From Armatimonadota bacterium (GTDB lineage: Bacteria; Armatimonadota; Zipacnadia; Zipacnadales; FEN-943), in contig JANZZA010000389.1 of the NCBI GenBank assembly GCA_026419655.1, forward strand, positions 1 to 12,054: DNA of 12,054 bases, given 5' to 3'. Both the position numbers and the translations under genes were made by a program. This document shows, piece by piece, positions 1-7,700 of the stretch (positions are counted from its first letter, which is position 1; every line of letters begins with the position of its first letter). Under the pieces are notes generated by a model. That model worked only from the letters and a program-made list of their open reading frames with translations. It searched no databases and had not been told where the DNA came from.

Positions 1-95
1 CATCCAGGGCGCGGAAAGTGTACAACACCGGACCCCCAACTTTTGACCGGCGACCGCGTCTGGGAGACGGTAAAGCGACTTTTGCGACAGTCTGC
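1..95 (+). repeat. Truncated copy of the ~123-bp interspersed repeat
   Basis: The window opens inside a repeat unit. A TGTACAAC block (20-27), a CAACTTTTG block (38-46) equivalent to the GACCTTTT block of other copies, and a right end GCGACTTTTGCGACAGTC (75-92) line up in order and spacing with the copies at 191-312, 5784-5907, 10955-11077 and, inverted, 10673-10797. The left terminal repeat lies outside the window. The right end is an imperfect palindrome, as in the other copies. Confidence 0.6.
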
Positions 96-190
96 TTGGG
101 CGCCGGGCGTGCAAGTCGGAAGTGTCAATGGGGCGGCTGAAAGCGCAACATGCTTGCATGACACGCTGGCGGGAGGCCCTTTTTCGAAGA

Positions 191-312
191 GGAGACCTTT
201 ACAAAAGCTCGCGTTAGTTTATGTAGAGCGAACAGACGCAGAAGGCCGCGTGCCCGACCTTTTACCTGGCACGCCGTATGGGAGGCTGTACAGCGACTTT
301 TGCGCCAGTCTC
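191..312 (+). repeat. ~123-bp TIR-bearing repeat, copy upstream of the biotin ligase
   Basis: The left end GGAGACCTTTACAAAAGC (191-208) and the right end GCGACTTTTGCGCCAGTCTC (293-312) are degenerate inverted copies of one another. The interior has GTAGAGCGA (213-221) and CCCGACCTTTTACC (253-266), which match the inverted copy at 10673-10797 and the copy at 5784-5907. It ends 149 bp before the biotin ligase start. The interval 313-461 holds no further repeat or gene that I can recognise, apart from a possible -10 element at 444-449. Confidence 0.65.
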
Positions 313-443
313 GAAAAAGTGCAATCGTCCGTCGAGGGGCGATTTATACTTGGCTCCAGAGGGGTGCTGAGCATATGGTCCCTGGGCAACCGAACGCTGG
401 TGGCCAAGGAATGGCCGTACACGTTGCGCGGCGCGAAGTGCTC

Positions 444-449
444 TAATAT
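444..449 (+). promoter_or_regulatory. Possible -10 element for the biotin ligase operon
   Basis: TAATAT lies 12 bases before the ATG at 462. No Shine-Dalgarno-like sequence precedes that ATG, so transcription starting near 456 would give a very short leader or a leaderless message. The only -35-like sequence is TTGCGC at 424-429, with a short 14-nt spacer, so this is a weak call. Confidence 0.25.
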
Positions 450-461
450 CATCGAAGCGCC

Positions 462-1214
462 ATGCTTGACGTGACCGCAGTGCGGGCTCACCCCGAGGAT
501 TACTGGCGTATCCTCTGGCATGAGGAGGTGTCTTCCACAAACGATTTGGTGGCTGGGGCGGCTGCCTTGGGGGCAAAGGAAGGCCTGGTTATTGGTGCGG
601 AGACGCAGACGGCAGGACGGGGGCGGTGGGGGCGGCAGTGGCTCGACGCGCCAGGGCGATGTTTGCTTTTCAGCGCTTTGGTTACCATGCCGCGCAACGA
701 ATCGCAGGGGCTAGTAGGAATGGCTGCGGCGCTGGCAGTGCTTTGTGCTGTGCGGGATGCCGGGGCTCCGGCTGTGGGCTTTCGATGGCCCAACGACGTT
801 ACTGTCGCCCGGCGGAAGGTGGCCGGCATTCTCGTCGAGGCGGTGTCTGGCGCCGCTGTGGTGGGCGTCGGTGTCAACGTGCGTGGACGGGCCGAGGAGT
901 TTGCGACAGGTTGTGGTGCGGTGACTGTGGAAGAAGCCGCAGACCACCCTGTCTCCCGTGAGGAGCTGCTTGGCAGTATTCTTACGCACCTGCACGATGT
1001 TATGGCGTTGCTTCGCGCAGGGCGTGGCCAGGACGTACTGAGCGCGCTTGCCGAGGCCGATGATCTGTCAAACCGGCGCGTGACTGTAGCATCTTCGGCT
1101 GGAGAATTCATTGGTGTAGGTGCCGGCATGGACGCCTGCGGACGCCTGCTCGTTGAGACGCCGCAGGGGATGGTTGCTTTGTCGCAAGGCGAGGTGGTAC
1201 GTGTTGGCGATTGA
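462..1214 (+). CDS. birA: Biotin--[acetyl-CoA-carboxylase] ligase, catalytic domain only
   Basis: This enzyme makes biotinyl-AMP and transfers biotin to the carrier lysine of biotin-dependent carboxylases in the cytoplasm. The 250-residue protein has the class II-like ligase motifs in order: SSTND (24-28), QTAGRGRWGRQW (49-60, adenylate/biotin loop), RWPNDV (108-113), KVAGILVE (119-126, with the usual catalytic-loop lysine K119) and VGVGVNV (134-140). A C-terminal SH3-like domain (about 203-250) ends in the typical G-E-V-V pattern. There is no N-terminal helix-turn-helix, so it is a monofunctional ligase rather than a biotin repressor. The ATG at 462 lacks a ribosome-binding site; the near-leaderless start is inferred. 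GTG at 471 is an alternative. The gene overlaps the next one by 14 nt, so the two are probably cotranscribed. Confidence 0.93.
   Translation: MLDVTAVRAHPEDYWRILWHEEVSSTNDLVAGAAALGAKEGLVIGAETQTAGRGRWGRQWLDAPGRCLLFSALVTMPRNESQGLVGMAAALAVLCAVRDAGAPAVGFRWPNDVTVARRKVAGILVEAVSGAAVVGVGVNVRGRAEEFATGCGAVTVEEAADHPVSREELLGSILTHLHDVMALLRAGRGQDVLSALAEADDLSNRRVTVASSAGEFIGVGAGMDACGRLLVETPQGMVALSQGEVVRVGD
1191..1197 (+). promoter_or_regulatory. Ribosome-binding site deciding the start of the TPR-NodB gene
   Basis: GAGGTGG inside the 3' end of the biotin ligase gene is the only good Shine-Dalgarno-like sequence near the junction. It lies 3 nt before GTG 1201 and 6 nt before TTG 1204, both in frame. Either start places a basic residue cluster directly before the hydrophobic signal segment. 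The upstream in-frame ATG at 1120 would add 27 residues encoded entirely within the ligase gene and has no such site. Confidence 0.5.
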
Positions 1215-3069
1215 GCGGAGGCGGCCGACGGGCGGTTTGACCTGGTGGCGCAGGTCCCTGGTGCTTTTGTGTGCCGTTGTGGGGCTGGCTTGGGGGACAG
1301 TTCACGGTGAAGAGGACCCGGCCGCCTCAGGCCTTCGCCTTTTGCTCGCAGGGGACTACGAGAGTGCGTACCAGCAGTTTGGCCGCGCGCTGGCCAAGGA
1401 TTCAGCCAGGGCCGTAGCGGTGGCTGGTCTGGCAGCGGTGCACCTGGCGCGGGGAGAGACTGGCCCGGCAGTGTCGGGTTTCTCCACGGCGGCTGAGCTC
1501 GCCGTCGGACAGGCCTGGCCCCTTGCCTGCCTGGGGTCTGCCCATCTGCAGGCCGGTGATGCCTTAGCCGCTGCGGCCAGCTACCGGCGGGCCTTAATAG
1601 TGCTTCCGGAGTGGGAAGCCGTGCGCGGGTGGCTGGCCTACGCTCTCTACTGCGGGGGGCGAGTGGCTGAAGCCGTGGACAACGCCCGCACCGCTGCACG
1701 TTACCACAAGACCCGGGCAGCGATTCTGGTACAGGCGGCGGCGATGCTGCGGGACGGCGATGCCCGGCGCGCTATGGAGATACTGGGTGGGGAAGGAAAG
1801 GATGTCCTGGCTGTAGCGTCGAGGCGCGCCGGCCGCACACTTACGCTGGCCTCATTGTCTTTTGGGCTGCCGGGGCTTGAGGCAGGTGTGCCGATTGCCG
1901 CCGCCCCGATGGCTCCCGCGATGGGGGGCGTGCGGATAAGCTGGCCTCGCGACGGGAGCAGCGTAAGCGGCCGCGTCGAGATTCAGGCGTACTTCGACAC
2001 CCCGCCTGCGTACTCGGTGGTTTACATTGACGACCAGTTTGTGTCTGTCACGAATGCTTCCCAGGTGCGAATGTCGTGGGAGACGGGGCGGTGGCCCGAC
2101 GGTGTGCATCGGGTGAGGGTAGATGCCTATGACGCGTCTGGGCGGTGCGTGGGCCGCCAGGAGATACAGGTACTCGTGGCCAACCGGGAGCGGACGGGCG
2201 ATGCGGCACAGACTGCGCGCGATGCCGCCCTGGGCATGGCGCTCGCGGAAGCTTGCCTGCCGGAGCCGCCGCCGTGGGACGCACCGCTGCTTTACGCAGA
2301 GGCAGCAAGACAGGCCGGTCAGGCTGAGGCCGCCCTCGACGTGGTGGAATACGCCTTTTCCTGCTGGCCGTGGCATGAGGGACTGCGCCAGGAGCTGCAT
2401 CTTGCCTGCCGGGACCTGGGATTGGTCAACCCCACGCCAGCGGAGATATTGCTCCTCCCGCGGGCTGGGCAGGTGGCCGTGACCTTCGACGACGGCCCGC
2501 ACCCGCGCATTACGCCCTGGCTGCTGGAGGTCCTGGCCAAGCGGCGGATACGGGCGACCTTTTTCCTTGTGGGCCAGCAGGCAGTACAGTACCCGGACCT
2601 TGTGCGCGCCATAGTCGCTGCCGGCCATGAAGTGGCTGTCCATTCCTATACCCACCGCAACATGACCCGGCTCACTGAGGTCGAGGTCGAGCGTGAGCTA
2701 GCACAGTGCCGGTGGGCGGTAGCACGGGCATGTGGTCAAAGACCTTTGCTATTCCGGCCACCCGGCGGCCACTATTCCGCTGATGTGCGGGCTGCGACTG
2801 CTACTCTGGGGTTCCGAACGGTCTTCTGGAATGCCAACATTTGCCGATATGCTTCCCGGCCCCTGGAGGGCATTATCGAGGGGCTCGACGGTGACCTGGC
2901 CAGAGGCGGCATACTTCTCCTGCACAACGGCGAGGATGAGACGCCGCTGGTAGTAGAGCAGCTTTTGGACCGGCTGCGCGCACGCGGTTGTCAGTTGGGA
3001 CCCGTAGCGGAGCTAAGCGGCGTTGATGCAGCATATTCTGGTCGAGGTGGGAGGGCACAGGCCAGGTGA
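1201..3069 (+). CDS. Secreted TPR / Ig-like / NodB polysaccharide deacetylase
   Basis: This is a predicted exported carbohydrate esterase (CE4 family), likely removing N- or O-acetyl groups from an envelope or extracellular polysaccharide. From GTG 1201 it has 622 residues. Order: basic segment plus hydrophobic signal (about 5-36, cleavage likely after V-H-G), helical TPR-like repeats (about 42-200), a beta-rich Ig-like domain (about 241-328), and a NodB domain (about 424-605). NodB motifs are TFDDGPHP (catalytic base D430, metal D431), HSYTH (metal H481, H485), RPPGG (519-523) and LLLHNG (H575). Motif 4 is atypical: WNANIC follows the aromatic where W-x-x-D is usual. The protein overlaps the ligase by 14 nt and the downstream glycosidase at TGATG, so the two carbohydrate enzymes are probably coupled. 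The substrate is not readable from sequence. Confidence 0.85.
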   Translation: MLAIERRRPTGGLTWWRRSLVLLCAVVGLAWGTVHGEEDPAASGLRLLLAGDYESAYQQFGRALAKDSARAVAVAGLAAVHLARGETGPAVSGFSTAAELAVGQAWPLACLGSAHLQAGDALAAAASYRRALIVLPEWEAVRGWLAYALYCGGRVAEAVDNARTAARYHKTRAAILVQAAAMLRDGDARRAMEILGGEGKDVLAVASRRAGRTLTLASLSFGLPGLEAGVPIAAAPMAPAMGGVRISWPRDGSSVSGRVEIQAYFDTPPAYSVVYIDDQFVSVTNASQVRMSWETGRWPDGVHRVRVDAYDASGRCVGRQEIQVLVANRERTGDAAQTARDAALGMALAEACLPEPPPWDAPLLYAEAARQAGQAEAALDVVEYAFSCWPWHEGLRQELHLACRDLGLVNPTPAEILLLPRAGQVAVTFDDGPHPRITPWLLEVLAKRRIRATFFLVGQQAVQYPDLVRAIVAAGHEVAVHSYTHRNMTRLTEVEVERELAQCRWAVARACGQRPLLFRPPGGHYSADVRAATATLGFRTVFWNANICRYASRPLEGIIEGLDGDLARGGILLLHNGEDETPLVVEQLLDRLRARGCQLGPVAELSGVDAAYSGRGGRAQAR

Positions 3070-5708
3070 TGTCATGGGCTGGCGCGGTCCTGTTGTGGGC
3101 TGCCATGGGACAGTTGCCCGCGCCGCGGTTTGACATCTTCGAGCGGGCGCCAATCCTCGACGTGAACGCCACGGATTTCCCCGCTGCTTCGCTCGTGGAT
3201 TTTGGGCGCGCCCCCACACCTGTTGGGGCCTGCGGCAGGGTCTTTGCAGGCACGGATGGCCGGCTCTATTTTGAGGACGGTCGTCGCGCCGTCTTCTGGG
3301 GCATCAACGTCGCCAAAGATTCCATCTTCCAGCCGCGCGAGATAATTGACCGGGCGGTGGATGCCATAGCCGCCGCCGGTTTCAATCTTGTCCGCTTGCA
3401 CCACTTCGATGATGTCAACGGCGTGTTACCCCGCGAGCGAGCCGGCAAGAAACCACGCATAGACCCGGAAAAGCTGTCCTGTATTGACTACTGGATAAAA
3501 CGACTGGGCGACAGAGGCATCTACGTGTACCTGGACCTGAATGACTACCGCACCTTCTGGCCTGAGGAGGGCATTGCTGATGGGCCGGAACTGGGGCGCG
3601 GCGCCAAGCCCTATGCAGTTTTCGTCCCCCGGCTGATTGAACTGCAGGCCCAGTATGCCCACGAGCTACTGTGCGAGCACCGCAATCCTCTCACCGGCCG
3701 GGCTTACGCGGAGGACCCTGCAGTCTTGTTCATTGAGCTTTGCGACGAGAATGGACTCTTCCGCGAATGGAAACGCGGCCTAGCGCTGAAGGACAACTAC
3801 GCGGCCATGCTGGGCAAGATGTTCAACGACTGGCTGCGCAAACGCTATGGGAATGACGCGGCGCTGAGGGCAGCATGGACGGACGCTTCGGGGCGGTGTT
3901 GTCTGGGCCAGAATGAGTCGCTCGCAGGTGCAAACGTGAACCTTGCCACTGAGCCAGGCTCATCCGGGCGCCATACCGACACTGCCCTGTTTTTCGCGGA
4001 CCTGCACAGGCGGTATTTTGATGCCCTGCGCGAGTCAATGAGAACCGGCGGCGTCAAGGAGCTTCTGATAGGCGGAGTGGCTGAGCCGACTATTCCCGCT
4101 GATCTGCGGGCGGCTGCCGAGGGTCTGGATTTCATTGGCGTGAACTGGTACTGGGACCATCCTCGGTTTTTGCCTGGCCAGCCGTGGCGCATGCCGTATC
4201 TTTACGACAACCGCAGCCCTATGAGCGCAGGAGAGCTGGACGACTTCCCGGTCACGGTGGGAGCCGCGCGGGTGGCGGGCAAGCCCCTGGTGGTGCGGGA
4301 GTGGTCGCCCTGCTGGCCAAACAAGTACCGGGCGGCGGCGATGGTGGGCGCCGCTGTCTACGGTTCCTTGCTTGACGTTGACGCCATGCTGCTTTTCGCC
4401 TATCGGGCCGATGCCGCAAGACGTGGGCTGGACCTTTTCGACGTAAGCCACGACCCTGCCCGGTGGGGTCTGGCAGCGGCTTGCGCGGCGATTTTTCGTG
4501 GCCGCTTGGTACCGCCGGCGCGCCGAGAGGTAATCATTGGCTACAGCCCGGCGGACGTGCTGCTCGAGCCGCTGCGCCCGATGGCCTCGCAGCTTCACAA
4601 GCTTGCTTACTTCTGCCGCGTCACAAATGCCTTCTTTGAGAAGGAACTGCAGGCAAGCGGGGACCTGACCGTCAGCAGCGGACGGAGCTGTGGGGGGAAA
4701 TATCCGCCCTCGCGGGCGATATTGTTTGCGCGTCAAAACTTCTCGGACCCCTATGGTCGCCAGACCAGCGAGGGGATAGACGCAGCTAACGGCTGTGTAG
4801 TTGCCACGCTGCCGCCGGTGAGGGCTACTTTCCGCTTCGGGGGCACAATCTTCGACGCCGGCGTCGAGCGGCAAACTGACGCTCCCAGGCCCTATTTTCT
4901 GCCCGACATTCTCAACAACCCCGACCTGCGCCCCATCGGAGTAAGTCAAGAAGCGAAAGCGGCCATTGGGGTGCGGAATGTGAAAACCCGGCGCCTCTGT
5001 TTTGGTCCCATACCTGAAGAGTGGGCGGTACGAGCAGCACTGGACGCTTTGGGCTACGTGACCGGTGACGAAGCCTTTTCTCACAAGGCCTTGGACAAGG
5101 ACAGGCTGGTAGCGGAGAGCGGCATGGTGACGACCGACCGCGCGGAGAATTTGTTACTCGTCTCGGCGCCGAAAGTTCTCGCGGCGGCGGGCGACCTGGG
5201 GGGAAGGGCAGTTCGGGCGGGGGATTTAGAAGTCGCCACAGATACGCCCCAGGGCGCTGTTGTGTGGCTGAGCCTGGACAACAAGCCGCTGCGCGAAAGC
5301 CGTCGGTGGCTGCTGAAGATGGCCAGTATCGCCGTAAACACAGGAGAGGAGAAGCAGTTCGAGCGCGAAGCAGCAAGCCACGACCTTTACAGGTTCACCA
5401 GGGCAGGCGGGCCGCCTGTGCTCACCGAGGGGCACAGCCGCGGCCGCACTGCCATTCGCCTGGCCGGGCGACAGGTTATCTCCCTCGGTCTCGTTAACGG
5501 CACCTGGGAATTGGTGCGTGAGGGTGCGAACCTGTACCTGTGGTGTGACACAAGGGACGTGCGTTTCGAGACGGAACTGTTGCCGACGCGGTGTGAGATG
5601 AGCGTGCTGGCAGCAGATAGCGGCCGCGTCTTTGCAGCCGCACAGTCCCAGCCGCTACAATACCCTGCGGAGGCTTTAGCCGTCCGTTTAGGGCCGGTGA
5701 GGGACTGA
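3069..5708 (+). CDS. Clan GH-A (GH5-like) glycoside hydrolase, large
   Basis: This is a predicted retaining glycosidase with a TIM barrel. From ATG 3069, whose A is the last base of the preceding TGA, it has 879 residues; GTG 3066 would add one residue. GAGGTGGGAGGG (3044-3055) precedes it. The N-terminus has a short hydrophobic stretch, a weak signal peptide. Barrel landmarks: FWGINV (about residue 77), NLVRLHHFDD, the strand-4 segment FIELCDENG with candidate acid/base E227, and the strand-7 segment VVREWS with candidate nucleophile E411. The usual Asn before the acid/base Glu is Asp (D226). The C-terminal ~350 residues are beta-rich and carry a VVWLSLDNKPL segment seen in large GH-A proteins of environmental bacteria. 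Its coupling to a polysaccharide deacetylase suggests joint work on one acetylated polymer. Exact GH family and substrate are unknown. Confidence 0.82.
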   Translation: MSWAGAVLLWAAMGQLPAPRFDIFERAPILDVNATDFPAASLVDFGRAPTPVGACGRVFAGTDGRLYFEDGRRAVFWGINVAKDSIFQPREIIDRAVDAIAAAGFNLVRLHHFDDVNGVLPRERAGKKPRIDPEKLSCIDYWIKRLGDRGIYVYLDLNDYRTFWPEEGIADGPELGRGAKPYAVFVPRLIELQAQYAHELLCEHRNPLTGRAYAEDPAVLFIELCDENGLFREWKRGLALKDNYAAMLGKMFNDWLRKRYGNDAALRAAWTDASGRCCLGQNESLAGANVNLATEPGSSGRHTDTALFFADLHRRYFDALRESMRTGGVKELLIGGVAEPTIPADLRAAAEGLDFIGVNWYWDHPRFLPGQPWRMPYLYDNRSPMSAGELDDFPVTVGAARVAGKPLVVREWSPCWPNKYRAAAMVGAAVYGSLLDVDAMLLFAYRADAARRGLDLFDVSHDPARWGLAAACAAIFRGRLVPPARREVIIGYSPADVLLEPLRPMASQLHKLAYFCRVTNAFFEKELQASGDLTVSSGRSCGGKYPPSRAILFARQNFSDPYGRQTSEGIDAANGCVVATLPPVRATFRFGGTIFDAGVERQTDAPRPYFLPDILNNPDLRPIGVSQEAKAAIGVRNVKTRRLCFGPIPEEWAVRAALDALGYVTGDEAFSHKALDKDRLVAESGMVTTDRAENLLLVSAPKVLAAAGDLGGRAVRAGDLEVATDTPQGAVVWLSLDNKPLRESRRWLLKMASIAVNTGEEKQFEREAASHDLYRFTRAGGPPVLTEGHSRGRTAIRLAGRQVISLGLVNGTWELVREGANLYLWCDTRDVRFETELLPTRCEMSVLAADSGRVFAAAQSQPLQYPAEALAVRLGPVRD

Positions 5709-5783
5709 AGTGTGCCTTTATGCAGCCCGTCGGCGAGGGTGTGGCCGAGCACTATCAAAGGTTTTCGGCGACTTCTTCTCTGA

Positions 5784-5907
5784 GGAGACTTTTGCAAGAC
5801 CCGGCGTCGGCTTACCTGGATCGAGGAGAATGTAAAACTCTTTATGACTGACCTTTTACCTCCGATTTCCTCCGGCCCTCGGAAAAGCGACTTTTGCAAA
5901 AGCCTCC
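5784..5907 (+). repeat. ~123-bp TIR-bearing repeat, copy upstream of purB
   Basis: Left end GGAGACTTTTGCAAGACC (5784-5801) and right end GACTTTTGCAAAAGCCTCC (5889-5907) are near-perfect inverted repeats of each other. The interior shows CGAGGAGAATGTAAAAC (5822-5838) and GACTGACCTTTTACC (5846-5860), matching the copy at 10955-11077 in order and spacing. Outside the ends the inverted similarity continues weakly (TTCTCTGA on the left, TGAGAA on the right), so the original element may have been longer. The rest of 5709-5783 shows no gene or clear terminator. Confidence 0.75.
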
Positions 5908-5952
5908 TGAGAATTTGGCTTCGCCGCCGTGCGTGGTGGTGGGACGTGGAGC

Positions 5953-5999
5953 CAGCACCAGGAAGTTCGAATAGGGAGCGCGGGGACAACCCTTCTCAA
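5953..5999 (+). repeat. ~55-bp intergenic module, copy 1
   Basis: Aligns without gaps over its first 39 bases with 10614-10652. Both start AGCA, share an AAGTT core and end GGGGACAACCC, followed by a TCAA. Like the copy at 10614 it directly abuts a TTGCAAAA-containing inverted-repeat end, here at 6001. A third copy lies inverted at 9174-9232. Confidence 0.45.
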
Positions 6000-6000
6000 T

Positions 6001-6123
6001 GGCGACTATTGCAAAACTCGCCTGGACATGGCTGCCAGTCCGTCTACGGAGCCGGTTTGCGCTGCCGAGTAGTGCAGTGTGGGTGCCGGTTAATTGTGCG
6101 ATGATGAGTGCGCAACAATCACC
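6001..6123. repeat. Doubtful further copy of the ~123-bp repeat
   Basis: The left end GGCGACTATTGCAAAACTCG (6001-6020) resembles the family end. GATGAGTGCGCAACAATCACC (6103-6123) resembles the right end GATGACTTTTGCAAGAGTCTCC of the copy at 10955-11077 with several mismatches. The length of 123 bp fits the family, but I cannot find the internal GACCTTTT block in either orientation. It may be a decayed copy or chance. The remaining 6124-6176 holds nothing that I recognise. A strong Shine-Dalgarno sequence for the next gene follows. Confidence 0.3.
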
Positions 6124-6193
6124 GAGGATGGCCAAAAACAACTGCGTGAGTGCCAAAAAGTCAGCCGGTGCCGCACAGGAGGGGTGATTTGGA

Positions 6194-7588
6194 ATGAATA
6201 TCAGCATCTACGACTGCGTGTCGCCGCTGGATTTTCGCTACTACGGGCAGGACCCCAAGTTGCTGGAGATGCTTGCGCCGTATGTTTCGGAGCGCGGGCG
6301 GTTGAGGGCGGAGCTGCAGGTCGAGGTCGCCCTTGTGCGCGTTCTGGCCCGCCGGGGCATTTGCTCGCCCGCAGTCGCCGAGGAAGTGGCGAAAGCAGCC
6401 GACCAGGTGACGCCTGAAGAAGTGGCTGTCGAAGAAGAGCGCATTCAGCACAACACGCGGGCGATGGTCAACTGTCTGCAGGCCCGGGTCTCGGAGGAGG
6501 CCCGGCCCTTTGTGCACATGACCATGACTAGCTTTGATGTCGTGGACACGGCTCGCGCTTGGCTCTTCCGGGAAGCCACGCGAAACGTCATCGTGCCGGA
6601 GCTTTTGAAGCTAGAAAAAGTGCTTATTGACCTTGCCCTGCGCGAGAAGGACACCATACAGATTGGCCGCACTCATGGCCAGCACGCCGTCCCTATTACT
6701 TTTGGCTTTGCCATCGCCCAGTACGTCAACCGCCTGGGGGAGCGAATAGAGGCTATCCAGCGGACGGCAGAGGCGCTTCCAGGCAAAATCAGCGGTGCCG
6801 TAGGTGCCTACAACGCCACATCTTTGTTCTTCGACGACCCTGCAGCCTTCGAGGCAGAAGTCCTGGCGGAGCTGGGCCTCAAGCCGGCTCTGGCCTCGAC
6901 GCAGATTGCGCCCCCAGAGCCGATGGCCGACTTCGTACACGCCCTCACCACCACCCTGGGAGTTTTCGCCAATCTCGCTGACGACATGCGCCACCTTCAG
7001 CGCACCGAAATCGCTGAGGTGGGCGAGAAGTTCGAGGCCCAGCAGGTAGGCTCATCAACCATGCCTCACAAGCGCAACCCGTGGAACTTCGAAAACATAA
7101 AGAGTTTCTGGAAAGCCTTCGCGCCGCGGATTCTTACCCAATACATGGACCAGATTTCCGAGCACCAGCGGGACCTCACCAACTCAGCTAGCGGGCGGTT
7201 CCTGCCGGAGATAATCGTGGCGGTGGTGGCCACGGCGCGGCGGCTGGCCCGGGTCATGGGGAAGCTGGTGACCGACCCGGAGCGAATGCGGGCTAACCTG
7301 GCCATGACCCAGGGCCTCATAGCCGCCGAGCCGGCGTATATTCTTCTGGCCGCTTTGGGGCATCCGGATGCCCATGAGCGGCTGCGGACGCTTACCCTCG
7401 AAGCTCAGGCGACCGGCCGGCCGCTTGGCGAGCTACTGTTCGCTGCCGACGACCTCAAGCCATACCTTGACCGACTGACCGAGGAACAGCGGGAAGTGCT
7501 CCTGCATCCGGAGAAATACACGGGCCGGGCTGCCCAGCGCACCGAGACCGTTTGTGCGCACTGGTCAAGCAGATTGGGTCTTTCTTGA
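6194..7588 (+). CDS. purB: Adenylosuccinate lyase family protein (PurB-like)
   Basis: This family belongs to the fumarase/aspartase superfamily. Adenylosuccinate lyase cleaves SAICAR and adenylosuccinate, releasing fumarate, in purine synthesis. The 464-residue protein has MTSFDVVDTA, GRTHGQHAVPITFG with H161, GAVGAYNA, and the signature GSSTMPHKRNP with candidate catalytic Ser 287/288. A C-terminal ASL_C-like region (about 385-455) follows. The start is supported by AGGAGGGGTGA (6177-6187), 6 nt before ATG. One oddity: after TQ (236-237), where PurB proteins usually carry substrate-binding arginines (pattern TQ-x-x-x-R-D-R), this protein reads IAPPEPMADF. The general family is certain; whether it acts on adenylosuccinate is likely but less so. 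No other purine gene lies nearby. It may be cotranscribed with the membrane protein gene 112 nt downstream. Confidence 0.87.
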   Translation: MNISIYDCVSPLDFRYYGQDPKLLEMLAPYVSERGRLRAELQVEVALVRVLARRGICSPAVAEEVAKAADQVTPEEVAVEEERIQHNTRAMVNCLQARVSEEARPFVHMTMTSFDVVDTARAWLFREATRNVIVPELLKLEKVLIDLALREKDTIQIGRTHGQHAVPITFGFAIAQYVNRLGERIEAIQRTAEALPGKISGAVGAYNATSLFFDDPAAFEAEVLAELGLKPALASTQIAPPEPMADFVHALTTTLGVFANLADDMRHLQRTEIAEVGEKFEAQQVGSSTMPHKRNPWNFENIKSFWKAFAPRILTQYMDQISEHQRDLTNSASGRFLPEIIVAVVATARRLARVMGKLVTDPERMRANLAMTQGLIAAEPAYILLAALGHPDAHERLRTLTLEAQATGRPLGELLFAADDLKPYLDRLTEEQREVLLHPEKYTGRAAQRTETVCAHWSSRLGLS

Positions 7589-7598
7589 AACGTTTTTG

Positions 7599-7682
7599 CC
7601 AGTGTGCGCAGCCGCCTGGACACTGGTAAGTGCGGTGGGGCCTTTGGCTTACAGCTCCGCCCGGTGGAAGCCTCCCACTGGG
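7599..7682 (+). promoter_or_regulatory. Competing hairpins between purB and the membrane protein gene
   Basis: Four segments can pair in two ways. CCAGTGT (7599-7605) pairs with ACACTGG (7620-7626), and CCCGGTGG (7660-7667) pairs with CCACTGGG (7675-7682) with one G-U. Alternatively CACTGG (7621-7626) can pair with CCGGTG (7661-7666). There is no run of T after either hairpin. The last hairpin ends 18 nt before the ATG at 7701, which itself has no clear ribosome-binding site. This could act as an attenuator or translational switch, but may be incidental. Confidence 0.25.
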
Positions 7683-7700
7683 CTGTCGTGGTAGCACTTT

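Noticed and set aside
122..164. GTGTCA/TGACAC inverted pair as an operator
   Set aside because: Only six pairs with a 31-nt separation, within the range expected by chance.
43..474. Open frame of 143 codons upstream of the biotin ligase
   Set aside because: It runs through two copies of the intergenic repeat, has no recognisable motif or ribosome-binding site, and overlaps the ligase start. The translation reflects repeat sequence.
500..1699. Long minus-strand open frame of 399 codons opposite the biotin ligase and TPR gene
   Set aside because: It lies antisense to two genes with clear family motifs, is rich in Arg, Pro and Ser as expected for the reverse of high-GC coding sequence, and shows no domain.
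4035..5084. Minus-strand open frame of 349 codons opposite the glycosidase gene
   Set aside because: Antisense to a well-supported coding region, with no motif and a low-information composition.
5709..6193. tRNA or other known RNA gene in the purB upstream gap
   Set aside because: No cloverleaf pairing or TTCGAATC-type T-loop context fits; the GTTCGAATAG at 5966-5975 lacks matching arms and lies in the ~55-bp module.
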